Assembly (NCBI GenBank): GCA_003132865.1
Contig: PKYZ01000119.1
Coordinates: 18,471 to 38,743, forward strand
Direction of reading: 5' to 3'
DNA length: 20,273 nt
Origin: Bryobacterales bacterium
GTDB taxonomy: Bacteria; Acidobacteriota; Terriglobia; Bryobacterales; Bryobacteraceae
A model generated the notes under the pieces. That model saw only the letters and a list, made by a program, of their open reading frames with translations. It had not been told where the DNA came from and did not search any database. Each line of letters opens with the position of its first letter. Positions within the stretch are counted from its first letter, which is position 1. Below, in pieces: positions 6,972 through 13,947 of the stretch. The translations under genes and the position numbers were made by a program.

Positions 6972-8375
6972 TTGAAAATCGGCTTTGTCAGTTTGGGCTG
7001 TCCCAAAAATCTGGTGGATAGCGAAGTCATGATGGGCCAGCTTGTGTCCCGCGGGCACGAGCTGACGCCGCATCCGGATCAGGCCGACGTGTTGGTGGTG
7101 AACACGTGCAGCTTCATCGATCCCGCCAAGCAGGAGTCGGTGGATACCATCCTGGAGATGGCCGAATACAAGAGGATCGGCCGCGCCAAGAAGCTGATCG
7201 TGGCCGGATGCTTGGTGGAACGCTATCGCGGCGACATCCGCCGGGACATGCCGGAGGTGGATGCGCTCATCGGCACCAACGAATTGGACCGCATCGCCGG
7301 CCTCTGCGAAGGCTGGGCCGATGAGGCCGGCACGGACCCGGCACCCGCGTATCTTTACCACGATCTGACGCCGCGCGTGCTGGCCACCCCGGGCCACTAC
7401 GCTTACATCAAGATCGCGGAGGGCTGCGATCATCCCTGCACGTTTTGCGTGATCCCGCAGTATCGCGGCAAATTCCGCAGCCGGCGCTTCGAATCCGTGA
7501 TTGCGGAGGCCACGCGCCTGTTCCGGCAGGGCGTGCGAGAGATGAACCTCATCGGGCAGGATACGACCTGCTTTGGGGAAGACCTGGGCATCCCGGACGG
7601 CCTGGCGCAGCTTTTGGCGCGGCTGGCGCAAATCGAAACGCCGCGCGAGAAGTGGATCCGGTTTCTGTACGCCTATCCCAACAAGGTGACGCAGAAGCTG
7701 CTCGACACCATGGCGGCGCACGATGCGCTGGTGAAATATATCGACATGCCGCTGCAGCACGCCAGCGCGGCGGTATTGAAGCGGATGAAGCGCGGGGCAT
7801 CCGGCGACATCTTTCTGAAGCTGATCGAGCGCATCCGCCGCACCATTCCTGGCGTGGCCATCCGCACCAGCTTCATCGTGGGCTTTCCCGGCGAGACGGA
7901 TCGCGATTTCGAAGAGCTTTGCAGCTTCGTGAAGGCCGCGGGCTTCGACCGCCTGGGCGTTTTCTCGTACTCCGATGAGGACACCAGCGGCAGCTATGCG
8001 CTCGACGGCAAGGTGGACGCGCGCACTATTTACAATCGCAAACGCCATTTGATGGCCGTGCAGCGCAAGATCGCGCGCGCCCGCAACCGCAAGCTGGTGG
8101 GATCGGAAACGACTGTGCTGGTGTCCGGCCTCTCCGCGGAGACCGACCTGTTGTGGGAAGGGCGCATGCCCACGCAAGCGCCGGAGATCGACGGCGTGAC
8201 TTTGATCAACGATTTCGAGGGTAGCGAACCGCGTCCGGGTCAGATGCGCAGGCTGCGCATCACCGAAGCGCACGATTATGACCTGGTGGGGACGCTGCTG
8301 GCGGGCGGCGAGCAGGAGACCGCACTGCGCGTCGAAGCTGCCCCCTCGCTCGTGCAGATAGCCGCTGTTTTATGA
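6972..8375 (+). CDS. rimO: Ribosomal protein uS12 (S12) methylthiotransferase RimO
   Basis: 467 residues from TTG 6972, chosen because the family begins with this [13 protein letters not shown] sequence and GGAAAT lies seven to eight bases upstream. The N-terminal methylthiotransferase domain carries three cysteines for the auxiliary iron-sulfur cluster (Cys10, Cys46, Cys80). The radical SAM CxxxCxxC is at Cys152, Cys156 and Cys159 ([16 protein letters not shown]), followed by the SAM barrel ([16 protein letters not shown]) and a C-terminal TRAM domain. RimO adds a methylthio group to an aspartate of ribosomal protein S12 in the cytoplasm. MiaB is the close relative, but [12 protein letters not shown] is the RimO form. 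The stop overlaps the yacG start by ATGA, indicating an operon with yacG and probably pgpA. Confidence 0.95.
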   Translation: MKIGFVSLGCPKNLVDSEVMMGQLVSRGHELTPHPDQADVLVVNTCSFIDPAKQESVDTILEMAEYKRIGRAKKLIVAGCLVERYRGDIRRDMPEVDALIGTNELDRIAGLCEGWADEAGTDPAPAYLYHDLTPRVLATPGHYAYIKIAEGCDHPCTFCVIPQYRGKFRSRRFESVIAEATRLFRQGVREMNLIGQDTTCFGEDLGIPDGLAQLLARLAQIETPREKWIRFLYAYPNKVTQKLLDTMAAHDALVKYIDMPLQHASAAVLKRMKRGASGDIFLKLIERIRRTIPGVAIRTSFIVGFPGETDRDFEELCSFVKAAGFDRLGVFSYSDEDTSGSYALDGKVDARTIYNRKRHLMAVQRKIARARNRKLVGSETTVLVSGLSAETDLLWEGRMPTQAPEIDGVTLINDFEGSEPRPGQMRRLRITEAHDYDLVGTLLAGGEQETALRVEAAPSLVQIAAVL

Positions 8376-8545
8376 AGTGCCCCATCTGCAAGAAGGAAGT
8401 CCAATTAGGCGACCCTGAGGCGCCGTTTTGCAGCGAGCGCTGCCGCATCATCGATTTGGGCAATTGGGCTTCGGAAAAGTACGTGATCTCGACTCCGGCG
8501 CGCCCTGAGGAGTTGCGGGGACAGGAAGACGATGACGCGGGTTAG
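8372..8545 (+). CDS. yacG: Zinc-binding DNA gyrase inhibitor YacG (DUF329)
   Basis: 57 residues. ATG 8372 overlaps the rimO TGA in an ATGA junction. The zinc finger is CPIC at residues 3-6 with CSERC at 20-24, followed by the family motif [15 protein letters not shown] and an acidic C-terminus (QEDDDAG). In E. coli YacG binds GyrB and inhibits gyrase. The length is typical. Coupled translation with rimO is implied by the overlap. Confidence 0.9.
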   Translation: MKCPICKKEVQLGDPEAPFCSERCRIIDLGNWASEKYVISTPARPEELRGQEDDDAG

Positions 8546-8564
8546 TTCTTGGGCAGCCAATTTT

Positions 8565-8670
8565 GTGGGGCAGACCTCCAGGACCCGCTCCTCGCGCAAC
8601 GAAATCAGCCATGTCCGAGCAGGAACAGGCCGACGTGGACGTCGGCCGCAGGACTGGAGTCCTGCCCCAC
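8565..8670. repeat. Compound palindromic intergenic element
   Basis: The left arm at 8565-8581 and right arm at 8654-8670 are inverted copies with 15 of 17 positions matching (GTGGGGCAG core, CTGCCCCAC at the far end). Between them lies a perfect hairpin, GGCCGACGT (8628-8636), two bases GG, ACGTCGGCC (8639-8647). The right arm resembles the element at 2459-2474. It ends five bases before the pgpA start, so it would be part of the mRNA leader there. No open reading frame of note is inside. Confidence 0.7.
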
Positions 8671-8675
8671 GAATA

Positions 8676-9158
8676 ATGATGCGGACTAACGTCGCCAATG
8701 CCATCTCTACCTGGTTTGGCTGCGGGTATTCTCCCGTCGCTCCGGGCACGGTAGGCTCGGCCGCGGCCATCGGCACCGCCATCCTGATCGAATACTACGC
8801 AGGATGGAGACCGCCTGCGTTCGCGGCGCTCGCCGTAATAGTCTCAGTGCCCGCCATCTGGGCGGCGGGCGAAACCGCCCGGCAGGCAGGGATGAAAGAC
8901 CCGCAGTTCGTGGTGGTCGATGAGGTCGTGGGGCAGTGGCTGGCGCTGGCCGGCGCCCGCGCGCTGAATTGGAAGGCGAATTGGATAGCATGGCTGGCCG
9001 CCTTTCTGCTGTTCCGCCTGTTCGATATCTGGAAGCCGTTCCCCGTGCGCCAATTGGAATCTTTGCCCGGCGGCGTGGGCATCGTGGCCGACGACCTGAT
9101 GGCGGGCCTCGACGCCGCACTTGTCTTATTTCTGGCAGGATGGTTCAATCTTTATTAA
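8676..9158 (+). CDS. pgpA: Phosphatidylglycerophosphatase A
   Basis: 160 residues from tandem ATGs at 8676 and 8679; longer in-frame upstream sequence is low-complexity translation of the palindromic element and is excluded. PgpA motifs are present: GYSPVAPGTVGSAA near residue 18, VVDEVVGQWLAL in the middle, FRLFDIWKPFPV and GGVGIVADDLMAG near the end, with several hydrophobic helices. The membrane enzyme dephosphorylates phosphatidylglycerophosphate to phosphatidylglycerol, directly following PgsA. No Shine-Dalgarno is visible before either ATG; the palindrome occupies that position. The next gene starts two bases after its stop. Confidence 0.93.
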   Translation: MMRTNVANAISTWFGCGYSPVAPGTVGSAAAIGTAILIEYYAGWRPPAFAALAVIVSVPAIWAAGETARQAGMKDPQFVVVDEVVGQWLALAGARALNWKANWIAWLAAFLLFRLFDIWKPFPVRQLESLPGGVGIVADDLMAGLDAALVLFLAGWFNLY

Positions 9159-9160
9159 AT

Positions 9161-10189
9161 ATGCCTATTCGGAAATCGGCTGACGGCCGTCCGCAAATCG
9201 CGCAAGTCAAGCCTGTGGCCGCCATCGCGGGTGGAGAGTTGTATATTCAGGGAAAGGGTTTTGCCAAAACGGACCGGCCGCGCGTGACCATCGGAGACGT
9301 GGTCGCGCCGGTGGTAATCGGCTCGGATTCGCTGGTGATCGCGCGCGTGCCGGAAGGCGCCGCCGCTGGAGAACTGGTAGTCGCCAGTGGAAACCAGTCG
9401 AGCGAAGCGTGGGCCTGCGATATAGGCTTCCCCATCGCCGACAATTTGCACCCGGTCGCCAACCCGGCCGTGGATACGTTCGGCAACATTTACACCACGT
9501 TCAGCGGATCGCGCGGGCAAAAGGTCGCGGTGGCCGTCTTCAAGATCGATCTGAACTACAATATGAAACCGTTCATCAACGAGATGATGAACGCCACCGG
9601 CCTGGCGTTCGACCGCCACGGGCTGCTTTATGTTTCCAGCCGCCACGATGGCGCCGTCTACCAGGTAACGCCCAACGGCAATGCCAGCACCTTCGTGGAA
9701 GGCATGGGCGTGGCCACGGGCCTGGCCTTCGACCCCGACGGCAGCTTGTACGTCGGCGACCGCCAGGGAACCATTTTCAAGATCAGCCCGAGCCGCCAGA
9801 TTTTCGTGTTTGCCACTTTGGAACCTTCCATCGCGGCGTATCATTTCGCACACGGCCCGGATGGATATCTTTACATCACCGGCCCCACTACCTCCAGCTT
9901 CGATTGCGTGTATCGCGCTTCGCAGAAGGGCGACGTGGAAGTGTACTATCGCGGCCTGGGGCGCCCGCAGGGCATGGCATTCGACGAGGAAGGCGGCCTG
10001 TACGTCGCGGCCTCGCTGGCCGGCCGTAAGGGCGTCGTGCGCATCAATCCCAACCGCCAGGCGGAGTTGTTCGTATCCGGTCCGGGCATTGTCGGGCTGG
10101 CCTTCACGCCTTCGCGCTCGCTGGTGCTGGCCACTACCAACGCCCTGTATCGCGCGGATGTGGGCATCAAGGGCAGGCTGCTGTTCTAA
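9161..10189 (+). CDS. IPT/TIG domain plus NHL/SMP-30-like beta-propeller protein
   Basis: 342 residues from ATG 9161, two bases after the pgpA stop; ATG 9140, seven codons upstream and overlapping pgpA, is an equally usable start. The N-terminal 80 residues resemble an IPT/TIG fold (GGELYIQGKGFAKTDRPRV, VIARVPEGAAAGELVVASG). The rest is a repeated propeller blade pattern: GLAFDRHGLLYVSSRHDGAV, GLAFDPDGSLYVGDRQGTIF, GMAFDEEGGLYVAAS. Such propellers bind ligands or proteins, and some are lactonase-like. No signal peptide or membrane segment is visible from either start, so it is predicted cytoplasmic, unlike most proteins of this build. It lies between pgpA and cinA in a tightly spaced run of genes; its role is unknown. 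Confidence 0.8.
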   Translation: MPIRKSADGRPQIAQVKPVAAIAGGELYIQGKGFAKTDRPRVTIGDVVAPVVIGSDSLVIARVPEGAAAGELVVASGNQSSEAWACDIGFPIADNLHPVANPAVDTFGNIYTTFSGSRGQKVAVAVFKIDLNYNMKPFINEMMNATGLAFDRHGLLYVSSRHDGAVYQVTPNGNASTFVEGMGVATGLAFDPDGSLYVGDRQGTIFKISPSRQIFVFATLEPSIAAYHFAHGPDGYLYITGPTTSSFDCVYRASQKGDVEVYYRGLGRPQGMAFDEEGGLYVAASLAGRKGVVRINPNRQAELFVSGPGIVGLAFTPSRSLVLATTNALYRADVGIKGRLLF

Positions 10190-10192
10190 CTG

Positions 10193-11437
10193 ATGACCGC
10201 CGAGATCATCGCAATCGGCTCCGAGCTGTTGACGCCGCAGCGCGTCGATACCAACTCCCTGTTTCTCACCGATCAGCTTAACGGGCTGGGCGTGGAAGTG
10301 GTCACCAAATCCGTTATCGGCGACGACCTGAACCGCCTGGCGGACGCCGTGCGCCGCGCCGTGTCGCGTTCGGAAATCGTGATCCTTTGCGGAGGCCTGG
10401 GGCCCACGGAGGACGATCTGACGCGCGACGCGGTGGCCGCGGCGCTCGACCGCAAGCTGATCTACCACCCCGAAATCACCGAGGTGCTGGAGCAGCGCTT
10501 CGCGCAACTCAAGCGCAAGATGGTGGAAGTCAACAAGCGGCAGGCGTTCCTCGTCGATGGCGCCGAGATCCTGCCCAACGACCGCGGCACCGCTCCGGGC
10601 CAATGGATCGAGGAATCGGGCTCGCGCGTGATGCTACTGCCCGGCCCGCCGCACGAGATGAAGGCCATGTTCACGCGGCAATGCCTGCCGCGTCTGGCGC
10701 GCATCGTGCCCCGGCAGGTGATCCGCACGCTGGTGTTGCGCGTGTCGGGGATGCCGGAGTCGGACCTGGATCAGCTCATTGCGCCGGTTTACAAGAAATA
10801 CGACAACCCCACGACGACCATCCTGGCGGCGGCCGGCGATCTGCAGATTCACCTGCGCGCGCGCTGCTCCACCGAGGGAGAAGCGGCGGCATTGCTGGTG
10901 GAAGTGGGTGGGCCCATCGAGCTGCTGCTGGGCGACCGCATCTACTCGCGCAACGGCCAGTCGCTTGAAGAAGTGGTGGGAGATATGTTGCGCGAGCGGC
11001 ATAACACGCTGTCGGTGGCGGAAAGCTGCACGGGCGGCCTGCTGGGCGAGCACATCACGTCAGTGCCCGGTAGCTCCACTTACTTCCTGGGCGGCTTCAT
11101 CACTTATGCCAGCCGTATGAAGGTGGAGTGGCTGGGTGTGCCGGAAGATATCATCGCGCAGTTCGGCGCAGTGAGCAAGGAAACCGCCGAGGCCATGGCC
11201 CTGGGCGCGCGGCGGCGCACTGGGTCCACTTATGCGCTGGCTATAACTGGCGTGGCGGGGCCGGATTCAGGGGGCGAGAAGGCGCCCGTTGGCACGATCT
11301 TCGTGGGCCTCGCGGACGCGGCTGGCTGCCAGGTGCTGCAGCGGCAGTTCATCGGCGACCGCACGCGCATCCGCCAGTTCGCGACGCAGATGGCGCTGGA
11401 TATGCTGCGGCGGAAGTGCGCACAGATCAAGCTATAG
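10193..11437 (+). CDS. cinA: CinA-family protein, nicotinamide-nucleotide amidohydrolase
   Basis: 414 residues, the normal length for the two-domain form. ATG 10193 follows the previous stop by three bases. The N-terminal molybdopterin-binding-like domain shows AEIIAIGSELLTPQRVDTNS and CGGLGPTEDDLTRDAV. The C-terminal CinA_C/PncC domain begins with VAESCTGGLLGEHITSVPG (catalytic Ser near residue 278) and continues ITGVAGPDSGGEKAPVGTI. PncC activity deamidates nicotinamide mononucleotide in NAD salvage; the N-terminal domain has ADP-ribose pyrophosphatase activity in some homologues. It is the last gene of the plus-strand run that starts at rimO. The rodZ-pgsA-cinA grouping is conserved in other bacteria. 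Confidence 0.94.
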   Translation: MTAEIIAIGSELLTPQRVDTNSLFLTDQLNGLGVEVVTKSVIGDDLNRLADAVRRAVSRSEIVILCGGLGPTEDDLTRDAVAAALDRKLIYHPEITEVLEQRFAQLKRKMVEVNKRQAFLVDGAEILPNDRGTAPGQWIEESGSRVMLLPGPPHEMKAMFTRQCLPRLARIVPRQVIRTLVLRVSGMPESDLDQLIAPVYKKYDNPTTTILAAAGDLQIHLRARCSTEGEAAALLVEVGGPIELLLGDRIYSRNGQSLEEVVGDMLRERHNTLSVAESCTGGLLGEHITSVPGSSTYFLGGFITYASRMKVEWLGVPEDIIAQFGAVSKETAEAMALGARRRTGSTYALAITGVAGPDSGGEKAPVGTIFVGLADAAGCQVLQRQFIGDRTRIRQFATQMALDMLRRKCAQIKL

Positions 11438-11464
11438 CCGCCTGTCGGCTGAAAGACGCCTGAA

Positions 11465-11481
11465 GTGCGTGGTGCACGCAC
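11465..11481 (+). terminator. Hairpin downstream of cinA
   Basis: A seven-base perfect stem GTGCGTG / CACGCAC with a GTG loop lies 28 bases after the cinA stop. A weaker five-base stem (AGCCG/CGGCT) precedes it. There is no T-tract, so intrinsic termination is only possible, not shown. Confidence 0.4.
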
Positions 11482-11641
11482 CCTATTGGGAGCTAACCCC
11501 AGGCGTTGAAATCTTCCTGATGTGAATATCAGTATTGACAGCGAGTGTCCTACAGACTGAACCGACCGTCCGACTTGCCAGTCGCTCTTGAGGCGAGTTA
11601 ATCGCGGAATCTGTGGAGAAAATCGACAATGCGGTCCATAG

Positions 11642-12033
11642 CTAGCCCGACTTTCGCAAATCCAGGGGTGTGCAGCACCGACAGCGGGCTTCCGGAGGCC
11701 TGTTAAACAAGGGCTCTGCTTCAACTGCGGACCTCTAAATGGCTAGATGAAAGAATATTCTAATCAACCACAGGAGCGCCCGATCATGCTGGGACGGCAT
11801 TGGGAGCCGGCGCCTCAATTAAGCCAGTGTTCCCTTTGGTCGATGCCTGGACGCTTCCGCCTTGTACGCGTGCAGCCAAGCAGCGTATTCAGGGCCTGCC
11901 GTGTCCCGGCCCTAGTCAAACCAGGCGCGCTCGTAGCACAGCTTCTTTCATCTAGTCACAAACTTGCGTCCGGACCAATGTTTACGGCCCCATCCCGAAG
12001 AAGATGGCCTTGGTTTTGCGAAAGTCGGGCTAG
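11642..12033. mobile_element. 392-bp segment bounded by 26-bp inverted repeats
   Basis: The left end, 11642-11667, and right end, 12008-12033, are reverse complements at 24 of 26 positions, with 19 consecutive identical bases at the outer edge (CTAGCCCGACTTTCGCAAA at the left). No transposase is encoded between them. No target duplication is obvious outside the repeats. It could be a small non-autonomous element, two opposed copies of one gene fragment (both read SPTFA-N/K-P inward), or a paired recombination site. Type is assigned tentatively. Confidence 0.4.
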
Positions 12034-12272
12034 ATCCCTGGTCCACTTCGGTCATGGTGGGCAGCAGGAACCTCCGAAAGTTTCGCTGGTGGGGTGCGCC
12101 GGTCACCTTGACGGCGACCCACGAAAACGATGATCCTGGTAGCCAACCATGAACTGGGTCGATTCAGTCTGGCGGCCAAGCCAGTCGCTTTGTGAAAGAG
12201 TACCTGTCGAATCAGCTTTATACCAATACCAAGAATGGATATGGCGGCCGCGATCGGCTAGACTGAAGGCGT

Positions 12273-12533
12273 ATGGAGAAGAGACTTCAAGCCGTGTACA
12301 AGAATGGCGTTCTGCAGCCTCTTGAGAGCGTACCGCTTGAAGAGAGGCAGCAAGTGACGGTGACCATCAACGATCCCATCATCGTCAGCCAGGACCTCGC
12401 GGGATACTTCACGCCCGAAGAATGGGCAGAAGCCGTTCATGACGACATCAGCCTGGATGAAGTCAGACGAGCGCTTTCCACAATCTCCGGCTCCCTTTCC
12501 GAGGCCGTGATCGCTCTCCGGCAAGAGCGCTGA
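12273..12533 (+). CDS. DUF104-family antitoxin of a PIN-toxin pair
   Basis: 86 residues from ATG 12273 with GAAGG five bases upstream. The opening MEKRLQAVYKNGVLQPLESV and LEERQQVTVTIND are diagnostic of the DUF104/AF2212-type antitoxins, which begin with a short beta-hairpin domain; the remainder is a helical, charged C-terminus suited to wrapping the toxin (EEWAEAVHDD, LDEVRRALSTI). The toxin gene starts one base after its stop. Such antitoxins neutralise the partner ribonuclease; unlike VapB types there is no obvious DNA-binding domain. Confidence 0.8.
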   Translation: MEKRLQAVYKNGVLQPLESVPLEERQQVTVTINDPIIVSQDLAGYFTPEEWAEAVHDDISLDEVRRALSTISGSLSEAVIALRQER

Positions 12534-12534
12534 T

Positions 12535-13125
12535 TTGCCAAACTACTTTCTCGACACGAGCGCACTCGCGAAGCGATACCACAAAGAGAACGGATCCGAA
12601 TACATGGACCGCGTCCTTGAGCAGCCGGGTTCTCGATCCCTGATCTCTAACCTTTCGATTGTGGAGTTGGAGTCCGTGCTCGCCATCAAGATGAGGACGG
12701 GAGAGATCAATCTGCAGTCCTTGGAAATCGCCCGCCGGCGCTTCCGGGCCGATCTTGCGCGGCAGCGCCTCCTGGTCGTCCCGTCCATGAATGAGGGACA
12801 TTTCCAGAGCGCCAGGAAGCTACTCGTTCGATACGGAGCGGCGGAAGGCCTCCGCACACTCGATGCGCTGCAGTTGGCCATGGCCCTGGATCTCCGGCAG
12901 ATGGGGCACATTACAGTGCTCGTCGCGGCCGACCAAAGACTCTGCCGCGTCGCGTCGTTGACGGGCTGTTCAGCCGTAAATCCGAGCAATCGGGCCCCGT
13001 CTTGGTTTGAGGACTGCACTCGGCGCGTGCTACGCGGCAAGCATGTGTTCGCAGGAGTGCGGACACGGCACGCTGAGAGCGTGCGCCACATCACCGCGTG
13101 GCACTGGCCTGCACGAACGCGCTGA
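12535..13125 (+). CDS. vapC: PIN-domain ribonuclease toxin (VapC-like) with extra C-terminal tail
   Basis: 196 residues from TTG 12535, one base after the antitoxin stop; no better start exists. The four PIN acidic positions are present: Asp7 (YFLDTSALAKRY), Glu44 (SIVELESVLA), Asp110 (LRTLDALQLAMA) and Asp133 (VAADQRLCRVA), so a magnesium-dependent RNase active site is intact. The fold normally ends around residue 150 (SAVNPS). The extra 46 residues are Arg-, His- and Trp-rich, do not resemble the domain, and run 35 bases into the 3' end of the convergent selenoprotein-like gene. A lost stop codon is the likely origin of the tail. Confidence 0.83.
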   Translation: MPNYFLDTSALAKRYHKENGSEYMDRVLEQPGSRSLISNLSIVELESVLAIKMRTGEINLQSLEIARRRFRADLARQRLLVVPSMNEGHFQSARKLLVRYGAAEGLRTLDALQLAMALDLRQMGHITVLVAADQRLCRVASLTGCSAVNPSNRAPSWFEDCTRRVLRGKHVFAGVRTRHAESVRHITAWHWPARTR

Positions 13126-13831
13126 TCAACGGATGCGGCCGGCCGGCCTCCGACGACAACTGCGGCTGAAACAGCGTGGCGATGAAGAAGGGGTGCAAGG
13201 GCAGCTCGGCTACGCGGATGTCCCCATTTTCCGAGAAGCCCGACAGCGCCAGCCCCGCGGCCTCCAGCGCCTCGCGATACGCCGGATTCACTTCGTAATT
13301 GCAGAAGTACCGCTCGGAAACTTCGTCGCGGCCGTAGATTTCCCAGGCGCGCGTGCCGCGCCGCAAGCGGATGGTCGCCGCGCCGTGCAGGTTGGGCGCG
13401 CCGGCCGACCGGTCGGGCATGGAACACGCCACGGCCGTAAGCAGCAGGTTCGAGGAGGGCACGCCATGCTCGGCCGAGTCGGCGTCCGCCAGTCCCATCA
13501 CGTTCCGGGCATACTCTAACAGAGTATGTTGGAACCCGCCTCAAGTGCCGATCAGCGGCCAGCGTTGGGTGCGCGCAAAACGGATAGCCGCGAATGCGCC
13601 TTTCATGCTGCGGTATGGGCTGCCCGACGCGATGAACAGTCCGTCGTAATTCCGGAAGATTTTGTCCGCGTCGCGCGCCGCGCATCCGGTGGCCACCCAT
13701 TTCGAATCCATGCGGCTACCCAGCGCCTCCGCCGCATGCCCCAGCGAGCGGTTGATGGCGTGGTGCGTTTCGTGTTCCGGATTGAAATCGCCCACAATGG
13801 CAATGCGGGCGATGCGTACTGCGTTGTTCAT
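13091..13831 (-). CDS. CTP synthase C-terminal region-related amidotransferase-like protein with in-frame TGA (probable selenocysteine)
   Basis: 246 residues if TGA at 13543-13541 is read as residue 97. ATG 13831 is chosen because GGGAGG (13841-13836) lies four bases upstream. Both sides of the TGA are in one frame and form one class I glutamine-amidotransferase domain similar to the C-terminal half of PyrG: ARIAIVGDFNPEHETHHAI at the start, YDGLFIASGSPYRSMKGAF, then IGT-TGA-GGFQH where PyrG-type enzymes have the nucleophile Cys (G-x-C-x-G-x-Q), LLEYARNVMG, CNYEVNPAY and HPFFIATLF (His213). The triad Glu that should follow His by two residues is Phe215. I recall an NCBI family named CTP synthase C-terminal region-related (seleno)protein that fits this. 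The reaction is unknown. A downstream hairpin supports Sec insertion; nonsense mutation or base error are alternatives. Confidence 0.8.
13502..13543 (-). promoter_or_regulatory. Candidate bacterial SECIS element after the TGA codon
   Basis: Reading the minus strand, TGA (13543-13541) is followed by five bases, then GTTCC (13535-13531), AA, CATACTCT (13528-13521), loop GTT (13520-13518), AGAGTATG (13517-13510), CCC, GGAAC (13506-13502). This gives an 8-bp upper stem and a 5-bp lower stem with a small internal loop. The apical loop starts 20 bases after the TGA and begins with G. Bacterial SECIS elements bound by SelB have a small apical loop about 16-37 bases after UGA with a G in the first two loop positions, so all criteria I know are met. 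Confidence 0.7.
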
Positions 13832-13894
13832 GCGGCCTCCCATCATGCTACCGGGTGGCTAAGGCGAATTGCAACTCGCCGGACGCGACGCAAC

Positions 13895-13923
13895 GTGACA
13901 ACCACACTGGTATACCGTATCCT
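13895..13923 (+). promoter_or_regulatory. Candidate vapBC promoter with palindromic operator
   Basis: GTGACA (13895-13900) and TATCCT (13918-13923) are separated by 17 bases, 25 bases before the antitoxin GTG. The perfect palindrome GGTATACC (13909-13916) sits in the spacer, a suitable place for autorepression by the antitoxin-toxin complex, as is usual in VapBC modules. Assignment is by pattern only. Confidence 0.4.
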
Positions 13924-13947
13924 GGATGAAGCAGAAGGAGCTGCCGA

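Larger units (their letters stand above)
11438..12272. other. Gene-poor stretch with decayed sequence
   Basis: I see no intact gene in these 835 bases. Apart from the cinA hairpin and the inverted-repeat segment listed separately, there are short protein-like fragments on the minus strand: DTAGPEYAAWLHAYKAEASR about 11860-11920 and WVAVKVTGAPHQRNF about 12080-12125, both lacking starts and broken by stops. They suggest relics of transferred genes. A perfect TTGACA at 11535-11540 has no good -10 partner. The last 60 bases before the antitoxin gene are AT-richer and probably contain its promoter (TTTATA at 12217-12222). Confidence 0.5.

Noticed and set aside
6966..8273. 435-codon minus-strand open frame opposite rimO
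   Set aside because: Antisense shadow; rimO carries all conserved cysteines and the correct length.
8532..8675. N-terminal extension of pgpA upstream of 8676
   Set aside because: The extended translation is the palindromic element read as Arg/Ser/Gly-rich sequence; the family starts near the tandem ATGs.
9155..10603. 482-codon minus-strand open frame over the propeller gene and the cinA start
   Set aside because: It spans two genes on the other strand, is rich in His, Arg, Gly and Ala, and shows no family motif.
11642..12033. Integron attC sites or CRISPR repeats
   Set aside because: There are only two copies, inverted, with no spacer array and no attC core motif.
11747..12133. 128-codon plus-strand open frame in the gene-poor stretch
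   Set aside because: Proline-, serine- and arginine-rich without domain pattern or ribosome binding site; the minus strand of the same DNA reads more protein-like, in fragments.
12543..13700. 385-codon minus-strand frame spanning the PIN toxin and most of the selenoprotein-like gene
   Set aside because: It is in a different frame from the amidotransferase domain and antisense to the toxin; no motifs.
13541..13831. Annotating the amidotransferase-like gene as two genes or a plain pseudogene
   Set aside because: The downstream half has no own ribosome binding site, both halves are in one frame, and the single TGA coincides with the catalytic Cys and is followed by a SECIS-like hairpin.
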